Under the pieces are notes generated by a model. The model was not told the origin of the DNA, did no database searches, and worked only from the letters and a program-made list of their open reading frames with translations. Shown piece by piece: positions 17,347-25,423 of a stretch of DNA of 64,000 nucleotides. The position numbers and the translations under genes are program-made. Source of the stretch: Amycolatopsis sp. CA-230715 (GTDB lineage Bacteria; Actinomycetota; Actinomycetes; Mycobacteriales; Pseudonocardiaceae); the NCBI RefSeq assembly GCF_018736145.1, contig NZ_CP059997.1, positions 4,711,501 to 4,775,500 on the forward strand, in the 5' to 3' direction. Positions within the stretch are counted from its first letter, which is position 1; each line of letters opens with the position of its first letter.

Positions 17347-17918
17347 TCGCGCTGGCGAACACACCCGGCACCCTCGCCCGCCCTTGTCGCGCGCGGCTGA
17401 CGCCCTCGCCCGCGGTGGCGCCGGTCGCGGGGTGGGTGGCGACCGGGTGCTATCTGGCGTCCGTGGCCGGTGCGAACTGGGCCAGCACCCACCATCTGGC
17501 CGTGCTGGGCAGCGTGGTCGTTCCTCTCGGTGCCTGTGTGGCCGGGCTGACCTTCGCCGTCCGTGACGCCGTGCACGAGGCATTCGGCATGGCGGGGGCG
17601 GTCATCGCGATCGCGGGTGCGTCGGCGCTGTCCGCGTTCGTGGCCTCGCCCCGGATCGCGTTCGCCAGCGCGGTCGGGTTCGGGGTCTCCGAACTCATCG
17701 ATTCCTGGCTGTATCACTGGTCGCGGGCGCGTGGGCGGGTGTTCGCGGTCGGGGTCTCCAACCTCGGCGGTCTGCTCGTGGACAGTGCTGTGTTCGTGCC
17801 GTGCGCGTTCGGGTCGCTGGCTCTGCTTCCCGGGCAGCTCGCCGGGAAAGCCCTCGCCACGGTGGTGGCGCTCGTCGCCGTCGCGGCGCTGGGGCGCGGA
17901 GTGGGGGTGCGGTCGTGA
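17343..17918 (+). CDS. VUT/YhhQ-family queuosine-precursor (7-deazaguanine) transporter
   Basis: 191 residues with at least five hydrophobic segments. Characteristic positions are the early VAGWVATGCYLASVAGANW, the conserved LTFAVRDAVHEAFG (about residues 61-74), and FGVSELIDSWLYHW (about 118-131) followed by SNLGGLLVDSAVFV; these match the VUT family (YhhQ), which imports preQ0/preQ1. The stop overlaps the DpdA-like gene's start as GTGA. In actinophages a YhhQ-like transporter next to a DpdA-like enzyme supplies the base for 7-deazaguanine DNA modification; the same pairing here strongly suggests that use rather than tRNA queuosine. Confidence 0.85.
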   Translation: MIALANTPGTLARPCRARLTPSPAVAPVAGWVATGCYLASVAGANWASTHHLAVLGSVVVPLGACVAGLTFAVRDAVHEAFGMAGAVIAIAGASALSAFVASPRIAFASAVGFGVSELIDSWLYHWSRARGRVFAVGVSNLGGLLVDSAVFVPCAFGSLALLPGQLAGKALATVVALVAVAALGRGVGVRS

Positions 17919-18827
17919 AGGTGTATTTGGGCACGCACCAGCCCTCTTGGCTTGCCCGGGATCTGGGCGTTCCGATGTTGGTGTCGCATCGGCGTCTGGC
18001 CGATCGCCGCAGCTTCCCGCGCGCGGTCGGTGAATGGGCACTGGATTCCGGCGGGTTCACCGAGTTGGCGTTGCACGGCCGGTGGCGATACGACGCCCGG
18101 AGCTACGTGGCGGCGGTACGCCGGTACGCCGGAGAGATCGGGAATCTCGCGTGGGCCGCTCCGCAGGACTGGATGGTCGAGGCGCACGTACGCGCCCGCA
18201 CCGGGTTGAGCCTGCGCGCTCATCAGCAGCGCACCGTGCGCAACTACCTCCGGTTGCGGGACCTGGCGCCGGAACTGCCGTTCATCCCGGTGGCGCAGGG
18301 TGACACGGTCGCCGATTATCTGCGGTGCGCCGACTCCTACGAACGACACGACGTCGACCTGGCGTCACTGCCGCTGGTGGGCGTGGGCAGCGTGTGCCGG
18401 CGCCAGCACAGCGGCGAGGTCGAGCGGATCGTGCGGGCTCTGCACGCGCGCGGGCTGCGCCTGCATGGCTTTGGCGTCAAGACCTCGGGGTTGGCGCTAC
18501 GGCGAGGTGATCGCCTCCAGCGACTCGGCGGCGTGGAGTTTCAGTGGCCGGTACCAGCCCGGCTGCACACCCAGCCATCGCAACGAGGCCAACTGCCTGC
18601 GCTACGCGCTGGCCTGGCACGCACGCCTGAACCGGACACTGCCCGGCGCGCCATCGCGCTCCTCGCGTGAGCGCCGCGGCCACCCGGGTGCCGCGTCGCA
18701 CCGGTCCGGGCCACGACGTCCCGGCTCCGCACGGCCGGACACCACCCGCCGACCGGCGCGAGCCCCGCTGCGCGCAGCGAGCACGAGCCCCACGCCGCGG
18801 CTGAGCAGGGCGGCGGTGCACCGATGA
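17915..18827 (+). pseudogene. DpdA-like DNA 7-deazaguanine transglycosylase, apparent +1 frameshift
   Basis: The GTG at 17915 opens a TGT-fold protein: YLGTHQPSWL, WALDSGGFTEL (catalytic Asp at about 44, as in the TGT motif DSGGFQ), APQDWM, FIPVAQGD, LVGVGSVCRRQ and LHGFGVKTSG. This frame then drifts into unrelated sequence and stops at 18670. The +1 frame continues the family pattern from the same point: RYGEVIASSDSAAWSF then NCLRYALAWHARL, and ends at 18827 in an ATGA overlap with the next gene. Removing one G from the GGGG at 18487-18490 joins the two parts into about 303 residues. Such enzymes swap guanine in DNA for a 7-deazaguanine. Sequencing error and true mutation both remain possible. 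Confidence 0.75.
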
Positions 18828-20119
18828 GCAGACAGCATTCTGACCGCGACATCGCAACCGTCGCAGGCGAGGACGCGTGCTTCGTGGCGACCCCGGGGCC
18901 GGTGATCGGGTCGCTGTGCACCGGTGTGGCCGGGCTTGACCTCGGCGTCGCGGCCGTGCTTGGCGGCCGGATCGCCTGGTACTCCGAAGTGGACCCGCAC
19001 GCCGCCACCATCCTCGCCGCACGACTGCCCGGTGTGCCGAACCTCGGTGATCTGCGCGCGGTCGACTTCACCGCGGTCGAACCGGTCGAGGTGCTCACGG
19101 CCGGGTTTCCGTGTCAGGACATTTCCGCGGCCGGTCGGCGCGCGGGTATCGAGAAAGGCGCTCGCAGTGGACTGTGGCACACCATCTTGGACGCCATTCG
19201 CGTACTTCGACCTCGGCTCGTCGTCGTGGAGAATGTCGCCGCCCTCCGCTGGAAAAACGGCGGACTCGACCGTGTACTCGGCGGGTTGGCCGAAGCGGGG
19301 TATGACGCGGTCTGGCGTTGCGTACGCGCCGCCGACATCGGCGCCGCCCACCGACGGGAACGCGTGTTCCTGTGTGCCGTCCCCCAGCCGGGACGGGGCG
19401 CGGATGATGCCGACCCCGCAAGCCCGCGACGGGGAACCGCGCGGCCCGGCCGACCCGGTACGGCGGCGCGCGGGCGGGCATCAGGTCAATCTCAACGACG
19501 CGGTCGACTCGGTGATCCAGCCGACCCAGTTGTTGCCGACACCGACGGCGGCGGACTCGCGCTCGGCGGCGATCCAGACCGTGCTCAAACCGGGGCGTCC
19601 GATCCCGGCTGGGTGCGTGACGCTGACCGACTCGGTGCGGCTGCTGCCGACCCCGACCGCCTCGGACGCGAAGAACTGCACCCACGCAACCCACCGCGGC
19701 GGACCGTCTCTTCCCGACCGCGCCCGCGCACTGCGCACGCCACCGGCACCGGCGAACGGAACGTGTTGCGCGGCAACGGAAATTCGGGGGGGGGGGGGGG
19801 ATTCGTAGCTGTCTTTCCCCGGGTGCGTGGGGTCCTGCTGCCGACACCGACCGCGCACGACGGTTCTTCCAACGGAATCTCCGCCACGTCGCGTCAAGGA
19901 GGCCCGTCTCTTTTGGACACTCTACGACTTCTGCCGACCCCGCGGGCGACCGACGGCACGAAAGGCTGCCCGGCGCAGCGCGGCTCGAAGGGGGACTTGA
20001 TGTTGCCCTCGGTCGTCATCGCCGTCACCACACCCAAACCGAAGCCGCGTGCGCCGAAGGAGGTGAGTGACCGTGGCAACCGCCCGAGCCCCGCGCGGCC
20101 ACGACGCCGCACCCGGTGA
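18824..20119 (+). pseudogene. C5-cytosine DNA methyltransferase, N-terminal and target-recognition part, two apparent frameshifts
   Basis: The ATG at 18824 starts a clear C5 methyltransferase: motif I GSLCTGVAGLDLGVAAV, motif IV GFPCQDISAAGRRAG with the catalytic Cys near residue 98, VVVENVAALRWKNGG (VI) and AAHRRERVFLCAVP (VIII). After the CCCCC at 19380-19384 the family pattern moves one frame over (RDGARMMPTPQARDGEP ... VRLLPTPTASDAKN), and after the 15-G run at 19786-19800 it returns to the first frame (LLPTPTAHDGSSNG ... LLPTPRATDGTKG). The frame of the ATG happens to stay open to 20119. So one extra and one missing base cancel. Motifs IX-X are on the next ORF. Confidence 0.75.
19786..19800 (+). 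repeat. homopolymer run of 15 G
   Basis: Fifteen consecutive G lie inside the target-recognition region of the cytosine methyltransferase, exactly where the conserved reading changes frame. Length changes of such a run would switch the C-terminal part of the protein in and out of frame. Confidence 0.9.
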
Positions 20120-20591
20120 CGCGGGGCCGGTGGACTGGGGCGAGTACGCCGCCGCCGTGCACCGCTGGGAACTCATCACCGGCCGACCCGCGCCCTACCC
20201 AACCCAGCCCGGACGGCACGGACGTCCCGTGCTCGCACCGCCGTTCGTCGAGTGGCTGATGGGCCTTCCCCCGGGCTGGGTCACCGCCGAGCACCTCGAC
20301 CTGCCCCGCACCGCGCAACTGCGCGCGCTGGGCAACGGAGTCATGCCGGCGCAAGCCCGCCACGCCGTGACGTTGCTGCTCGACGACCTGACCGCACTCG
20401 CCCACACCCAGCCCGGGTGCCGCCAGACCGACCCGTCGTCGAACCACCGGCAGCAGCGCCACACCGCCAACCGGGCTCGACGCGAGCACGCGACCAGCAC
20501 CGAGCGGCCCCGGCGCCCGGCGACAAAGGTCCGGCCCGCGGCCCGGACGCGTCCGGCCCGCTCCGCACCCGCACGCCCGACGACCGGCTGA
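20073..20591 (+). CDS. C-terminal (motif IX-X) part of the C5-cytosine methyltransferase, separate ORF
   Basis: 172 residues from the GTG at 20073, 9 bases after a perfect AGGAGG at 20058-20063; an in-frame GTG at 20067 is too close to it. An in-frame TGA at 20064-20066 closes this frame upstream. Residues 20-110 carry the closing part of a C5 methyltransferase: WGEYAAAVHRWELITGRPAP, PPFVEWLMGLPPGWVT and LPRTAQLRALGNGVMPAQA (motif X). The rest is basic and disordered. The enzyme therefore seems split into two chains, as in M.AquI, or broken by a further shift; the strong ribosome site favours a real split. Confidence 0.7.
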   Translation: MATARAPRGHDAAPGDAGPVDWGEYAAAVHRWELITGRPAPYPTQPGRHGRPVLAPPFVEWLMGLPPGWVTAEHLDLPRTAQLRALGNGVMPAQARHAVTLLLDDLTALAHTQPGCRQTDPSSNHRQQRHTANRARREHATSTERPRRPATKVRPAARTRPARSAPARPTTG

Positions 20592-20678
20592 GCCCACTCG
20601 GCGCGGCACCCCGGCATCCAGCCATCCCGACGCCGGGATGCCTCCCCACCGCACTCGCACCGAAGGTAGGCACCCGCC

Positions 20679-21356
20679 ATGCCCATAACCCGTCCAAGCC
20701 GAGTCCTGCGCCAGCTTCGACGCTGGCTGCGCACGTGGCATAGCCGCGGCGCCCCACGCGACGTACCCGCATCACCCGAGCGCCCTCCGCGGACAACTCC
20801 GGCCGAGGTGGCCGAATTGGACGTCACCGAGGAGCATCCCGTCCCGCGCTGGGCGAGCGAGGCCACCGCCGCGCTGGTCCGCCAAGGCTGGAACGTACAC
20901 CGCCCGCCCTATGGCTACCGCACCATGACCGTGGCCGGGACCCGCACGGGCAGCGGCAGGCTCCGTACCCGGCTCACCCCCGACCCGCTGCGCGGCCCGG
21001 TCGTGCAGCACATCTTCTACTGGCGCGCGGTCACCGGGCTCGACGTCGACCAGATCACCCAGCGGCTCAACAACGACCCCGACCGCTACCCGCCACCGGG
21101 CACCAGCGTCACCTGGCACGCCGCGGCCGTCACCAGAATCCTGACGAATCTCAAATACACCGGCTACCAGGCCCTGCGCACTCGCGACGAGAGCAACCGC
21201 CTCCGCCCGGCCGAGCAGTGGGTGCTCTCCGACCAGCCGGCCCACCGCGCCCTGATCACCACCGCCCTGTTCTGGGCCGCGCAGAACCCCACCACCGACA
21301 CCCGGCGCGCGCTACGGCACCGCCTGCTCGCCCAGCCACACGACCTCTCCGCCTGA
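20679..21356 (+). CDS. recombinase-domain protein lacking a serine catalytic domain
   Basis: 225 residues from an ATG with GAAGGTAGG upstream. Residues 70-165 match the Recombinase domain (PF07508) of large serine recombinases: RPPYGYR, LTPDPLRGPVVQHIFYWRAVTGLDVDQITQRLNNDPDRYPPPG and ILTNLKYTGYQ. The N-terminal resolvase domain with its catalytic serine is absent; the first 60 residues are basic and Pro-rich. It cannot recombine DNA alone. Stand-alone copies recur in actinomycete ICEs, perhaps as DNA-binding factors. It lies between the methyltransferase and the PAPS-reductase-like gene on the same strand. Confidence 0.75.
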   Translation: MPITRPSRVLRQLRRWLRTWHSRGAPRDVPASPERPPRTTPAEVAELDVTEEHPVPRWASEATAALVRQGWNVHRPPYGYRTMTVAGTRTGSGRLRTRLTPDPLRGPVVQHIFYWRAVTGLDVDQITQRLNNDPDRYPPPGTSVTWHAAAVTRILTNLKYTGYQALRTRDESNRLRPAEQWVLSDQPAHRALITTALFWAAQNPTTDTRRALRHRLLAQPHDLSA

Positions 21357-21376
21357 CCATTTCCTGGGAGCACACC

Positions 21377-22396
21377 ATGACCACCACCCGACCCGGCCCG
21401 GCACGCCCCGGCCAGACACGCACGCCCCGCACGTCGACGCCCGCGCGCCACTCCTCCCGGCTCCACCCCTCGACTCGCCCACCCCGCTCCGGCGCCCGAC
21501 GCGCGAGCCGCCCACGTCACGAGCGTTACCCCGGCGAGCCGCGCGGGCGGTACCTGAGCCTCGGTGCCGGGGTGCAGAGCCTGACCGCGTTCCTGCTCGC
21601 CTGCGAAGGGCGGATCCCGCGTTTCGACGCGGCCTTGTTCGCCGACACGGGCTGGGAACCCAAGCAGGTCTACGCCCAGCTGGACACCGCCCGCCGGATC
21701 GGCGCACAGGCCGGACTCCCGGTTCGCACCGTGTCCGTGGGCCACATCCGGGACGACGCGCTCAACTCGACCGCGCGTTTTGTCACCATGCCGTTGTTCG
21801 TCAAGAACCCTGACGGGTCACGGGGAATGGCGCGTCGACAATGCACCGGCGAGTACAAGCTCAAACCGCTCAAGAAGGCGATCCGGGAGATCCTTGGCTA
21901 TCCACACCCGCTGCGGGTGCCGCGCGGCGTGTTCGTCGACCAGGCCATCGGTATCTCCACCGACGAAGTCCACCGCGCCAAGGACTCCGACGTGAATTAC
22001 ACCCGCAACATCTTCCCTCTGCTCGACCTCGGGATGTCGCGTTCGGACTGCCAGACCTACCTGCGCGAGCACGGCCTCGGTGATGTCGTGAAAAGCGCCT
22101 GTATCGGGTGCCCGTACTCCGGCAACTCCCGGCTGCGCTACATCCGTGACACCGACTCGCGGGCCTGGGCCGAACTCGTCGAGTTCGACAAAGCCATCCG
22201 CCACGGCAGTCCCCGCGCGATCGCCGAGGGAAAACCGTTGCGCGGCCAGTTCTTCATCCACCGCTCCCTCCTGCCGCTGCACGAGGTCGACCTCGATGCC
22301 ACCCGCGGGCGCCCCAGCGCCGAGGAAGACGATCCCGACGGCTGCTCCCCGTTCTCCTGCCGCAGCGGTACCGACGCGACCGCGCCGGTGCCGTAG
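21377..22396 (+). CDS. PAPS reductase-like / adenine nucleotide alpha hydrolase family protein
   Basis: 339 residues; ATG at 21377 with CTGGGAG upstream. After a disordered basic N-terminus of about 55 residues the core begins YLSLGAGVQSLTAFLLAC, a PP-loop-like nucleotide-binding motif (SxGxxS class), then FADTGWEPKQVY, GMARRQCTGEYKLKPLKKAIRE, IGISTDEVHRAKDS and SACIGCPYSGNSRLRYI. The paired cysteines (RRQC, ACIGC) resemble 4Fe-4S or zinc ligands in related proteins. Family members occur in actinophages and ICEs; DndC of DNA phosphorothioation belongs to the same superfamily, but no other dnd gene is present. A role in DNA modification is inferred from context only. Confidence 0.78.
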   Translation: MTTTRPGPARPGQTRTPRTSTPARHSSRLHPSTRPPRSGARRASRPRHERYPGEPRGRYLSLGAGVQSLTAFLLACEGRIPRFDAALFADTGWEPKQVYAQLDTARRIGAQAGLPVRTVSVGHIRDDALNSTARFVTMPLFVKNPDGSRGMARRQCTGEYKLKPLKKAIREILGYPHPLRVPRGVFVDQAIGISTDEVHRAKDSDVNYTRNIFPLLDLGMSRSDCQTYLREHGLGDVVKSACIGCPYSGNSRLRYIRDTDSRAWAELVEFDKAIRHGSPRAIAEGKPLRGQFFIHRSLLPLHEVDLDATRGRPSAEEDDPDGCSPFSCRSGTDATAPVP

Positions 22397-22564
22397 GGCC
22401 TGTCGCCCGCGCCGGGGCCTGACAGCGCCGCCAGCCAGCGTTCCGGGCGTTCCCGCGCCACACGGTGCCGGGCTCCCATCGCGGCCGATTACCGGCCACG
22501 CACGAGAAACCCCTTCCCTGCCGCCGAAAATCCACCGTTGTCGCCTCATCGCGAGGAGGTTGCT

Positions 22565-22840
22565 ATGCACGACCTCGATCGTCCCCACCCCGACGCCACC
22601 GACTCGACAGCCGGGGCCGCGTCGTCACCGGCGTGGTCGCGCGAGCGGCTCGCCGAACTCGGAGTGACCACCGACTTGATGACCGCCGCCCGGATACTCG
22701 GCATCGGCCGCACCACCGCCTACACACTCGCCCGCACCGGAACCTTCCCCGTGCCGGCGGTCCGTGTCGGCCGCAGCTACCGCATCGCGGTCGCGCCACT
22801 GGTCGAGCTTCTCGGGCTGGACAAAGAGCCTCATGCCTGA
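22565..22840 (+). CDS. xis: excisionase-like MerR/HTH DNA-binding protein
   Basis: 91 residues from the ATG at 22565, with GAGGAGGT 4 bases upstream; an in-frame upstream ATG at 22538 lacks a site. The C-terminal half (about residues 35-85) is an excisionase-type winged helix: LMTAARILGIGRTTAYTLAR, a short wing with VPAVRVGRSYRI and a final helix. It precedes the integrase gene by 83 bases, the usual xis-int order. It probably steers the integrase towards excision of the element. Confidence 0.8.
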   Translation: MHDLDRPHPDATDSTAGAASSPAWSRERLAELGVTTDLMTAARILGIGRTTAYTLARTGTFPVPAVRVGRSYRIAVAPLVELLGLDKEPHA

Positions 22841-22923
22841 CGCTTCCCCTCTGCGCGTACCAGAGCGTCGATGGCCGTTGTCCGAACGCGACACCCACGG
22901 ATTGCGCGAAAGGAAAATCCGCG

Positions 22924-24411
22924 ATGACCAAACGTACTTTCAAAGGCAGCACCTACAAGCGCTGCACTTGCACCCAGCCCGGAACCAAGAAACAACTCGG
23001 CTCCCAATGCCCGAAACTCAAGCGCGCCAACGGGATGTGGCGCTCCAACCACGGAACCTGGTCGTATCAAGCCGAACTTCCCAAACGCCACGACAAGACT
23101 CGCCGCACCCGCAGGCGACACGGATTCGCCTCGCAGACCGACGCGCAGAACCAGCTGGACAAGATCGCCGACCTCGTCGAGCTTGGGGAACGACGCGGCG
23201 ACACCACACTCGCCACGATCGGCGACCTGATCGATAACCGGCTGCGCACCGGTGAACCCTTCCCCACGCCGGAGGAAGTCGCCAAACAACTCGACGCGGG
23301 CAACACCAGCCTCGGCGCCATGCCCACCGTCGGCGAATGGCTGACCAGCTGGATCACCACGCGCAAGAAGATCCGCGAAGGAACCCGGATCGCCTACCAG
23401 TTCCACATCACCAACTGGCTGACCCCGCACCTGGGCCACTACCCGCTCGACGCGCTCACCGTCGACCACATCTCGCGCATGTTCGACGCGATGGACGAAC
23501 GCAACGACACCATCACCGCCGCCAGGAACAGCGACGACCCCGAGATCCGTAAGGGCGTGCGCGGCCTGCGGATCATCGGCGCGGCCACCATGCAGCGTTA
23601 CCGCGCCACCCTGCGCACCGCGCTCAACGCCGCCATCCGCGCCCAGAAGATCACCTTCAACCCCGCCACCTACGTCGAGCTGCCCTCCGGGCGCCGCCCG
23701 AAAGCCTTGCTGTGGACACCGGACCGCGTCGAGCGGTGGCAGCGCACCGGGGAGAAGCCCTCGCGGGTCATGGTGTGGACACCCGAGCAGACCGGCACGT
23801 TCCTCGACCACGCCGAGGGCCACCCCTACTACGCCTTGTTCCACCTCATCGCCTACCGGGGATTGCGGCGCGGTGAAGCCTGCGGACTGCCGTGGTGGAA
23901 CATCGACCTCCCCAACCGGTCGATCACCATCTCCACCTCGCTCGTGCAGCTCGGGTGGCGGACCGAGTTCGGCGAACCCAAGAGCGACGCCTCCGGCCGC
24001 ATCGTCGCCCTCGACGAAGCCAGCACCCTGGTGCTGCGGCGGCAGAAGAAACACCAGAAGCAACTGCGCGCGGCGGCTGGGGACGCGTGGGTCGAGCACG
24101 AACTGGTGTGCACCGAAGCCGACGGCAGCCCGCTGCACCCGGCCAAGCTCACCGACGCCTTCCACGTCATCGCCGACGCCGCCGAGCTGCCTCCCGTACG
24201 CCTGCACGACCTGCGCCACGGCGCCGCCACCCTCATGCTCGCCGCCGGAGCCGACCTCAAAGTGGTACAGGAACTGCTCGGCCACTCCACCATCGCGATC
24301 ACCGCCGACACCTACACCCACGTCCTGCCCGAACTCGCCCGCGAGACCGCCGAAGCCGCCGCGTCCATCGTCCCGCGCAACCAGCGACGCAACCGCCCCA
24401 ACGTCGCCTGA
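22924..24411 (+). CDS. int: tyrosine recombinase / integrase of the ICE
   Basis: 495 residues from the ATG at 22924 with AAGGA upstream. An arm-binding N-terminus (CTCTQPGTKKQLGSQCPKLKRA, Cys-rich) is followed by a SAM-like core-binding domain (VGEWLTSWITTRKKIREGTRIAYQFHI, about residues 138-165) and a catalytic domain: Arg in YRGLRRGEACGLPW (about 311), HDLRHGAATLM (about 427-437), GHSTIAITADTYTHVL with the tyrosine near 462. All tyrosine-recombinase residues are present, so the enzyme looks active. Being the last gene before a strong hairpin, it probably marks one end of the ICE; I could not identify an attachment site. Confidence 0.92.
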   Translation: MTKRTFKGSTYKRCTCTQPGTKKQLGSQCPKLKRANGMWRSNHGTWSYQAELPKRHDKTRRTRRRHGFASQTDAQNQLDKIADLVELGERRGDTTLATIGDLIDNRLRTGEPFPTPEEVAKQLDAGNTSLGAMPTVGEWLTSWITTRKKIREGTRIAYQFHITNWLTPHLGHYPLDALTVDHISRMFDAMDERNDTITAARNSDDPEIRKGVRGLRIIGAATMQRYRATLRTALNAAIRAQKITFNPATYVELPSGRRPKALLWTPDRVERWQRTGEKPSRVMVWTPEQTGTFLDHAEGHPYYALFHLIAYRGLRRGEACGLPWWNIDLPNRSITISTSLVQLGWRTEFGEPKSDASGRIVALDEASTLVLRRQKKHQKQLRAAAGDAWVEHELVCTEADGSPLHPAKLTDAFHVIADAAELPPVRLHDLRHGAATLMLAAGADLKVVQELLGHSTIAITADTYTHVLPELARETAEAAASIVPRNQRRNRPNVA

Positions 24412-24443
24412 AGCACCACCGGAATGCCGTGAAACAAAGAAAA

Positions 24444-24484
24444 ACCGGGGCGTGTCCATCCACAATGGATGAACACGCCCCGGT
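24444..24484 (+). terminator. strong hairpin after the integrase gene
   Basis: A perfect 12-bp stem, ACCGGGGCGTGT at 24444-24455 pairing with ACACGCCCCGGT at 24473-24484, encloses a 17-base loop that can itself pair (CATCC with GGATG). It begins 32 bases after the integrase stop and is followed by TCTTCTC. It probably terminates transcription, and being symmetric it could act on both strands. Confidence 0.75.
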
Positions 24485-25198
24485 CTTCTCAGTGCTATAA
24501 CGTGTTTTCAACAGTGTCGAGGCGCCGATCCGCGTGCCCGTTGGTCTGTCGGGAAAGGAGCGTCGCGCGGTGGAGCCACACACCAGATGTGGTGCTGCGG
24601 TGGCACCCAGGGAGTGGTGCCCCTGTCCCCGAAGGCCGCGCAGCGCATTCTCTTCGAACGGAGGAGAGCGCGGGCCGAGACCGTACTCTCGGAGTTCGAG
24701 TTGACGGCACCGGTGAACATGGCGACACCCCCTGTTTCACCGACCTGGTCATGCTGACCGAACGCGCGATCGCGGCGTTCACCGCGCGGCGAGCGGTCCA
24801 GCTCACCTACCGATCCCGGGTGAGCACGTCACGCACGCACGGGAACTGCGCCCCGGCGCCCACCCCGCGACGGGCTGGCCTGCCTGCGCGCCGAGGCACT
24901 GCCCCTGGCACGTCGGCGCGGGGGCTGGTGCTGTCTGGCCGCCTGGACTCCGCCACCCTCGCGACCGCGGCGCACCGAGCCGGAGCCTCCCCGCGTTGCG
25001 GACCTTCGGGCTCCTTGTCGAGGGAGCCCTCGGCACCGAGCAGCTCGTCGTCGCGCCGCGATCGCTGAGCATGTCGGTGCGACCGACGACGTCCTGGGGG
25101 CGCACTAGCATGTCCCGTTTCCGCGCCGGGCAACACCTGGCGGACGCCAAAAAGTAGCTTCGTCCACTCGCTACGCAGTGCTAGAACGCCTGCCCGGC
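24485..25198 (+). other. about 700 bases without a convincing gene
   Basis: Several open frames run through this GC-rich stretch but none has a credible start with a ribosome site, a family motif or a sensible composition. No tRNA that could be the integration target is visible. Fragments such as CPWHVGAG and LLVEGALGTEQLVV in one plus-strand frame may be remains of a lost gene. The ICE's attachment site probably lies in the first part of this stretch. Confidence 0.4.
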
Positions 25199-25423
25199 CT
25201 ACGTACGCGGTCGCGGGCTCGGGACGGGGTACAGCAGAGCCAGGCTCCCGACGGCGCATTCGGGACAGATCCGCAGGTTCACAGGACGGCGCGTGCTCAG
25301 TGAGTCAAGTACGAGCTGGCCGTCGTGCAGGTGCCGGGTGCACACGGAGACATCGGTGCCGAGCAGGGCGGTGTGGGCCCGTTCGCGGTAGTAGGGGCTG
25401 ACGCCCCATTGCAGGGTGATCAT
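25199..25423 (-). CDS. small hypothetical protein (74 aa), possible metal binder
   Basis: Last gene of the eight-gene overlapping operon; its ATG at 25423 overlaps the preceding stop as ATGA. The sequence has Cys-x-Arg-His-Leu-His (about residues 27-33) and a later ICPECAVGSL, a Cys/His pattern compatible with a zinc site. No family recognised. Its small size and translational coupling suggest a partner of the DUF6624 protein encoded just before it. Confidence 0.55.
   Translation of the reverse strand: MITLQWGVSPYYRERAHTALLGTDVSVCTRHLHDGQLVLDSLSTRRPVNLRICPECAVGSLALLYPVPSPRPRT

Noticed and set aside
21377..22396. Phosphorothioation (dnd) system
   Set aside because: Although the protein belongs to the DndC superfamily, no dndB, dndD or dndE-like gene is present and it resembles stand-alone phage/ICE homologues.
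24469..25068. 199-codon plus-strand frame after the integrase
   Set aside because: It begins inside the terminator hairpin, has no ribosome site and a Ser/Arg/Thr-rich, motif-free composition.
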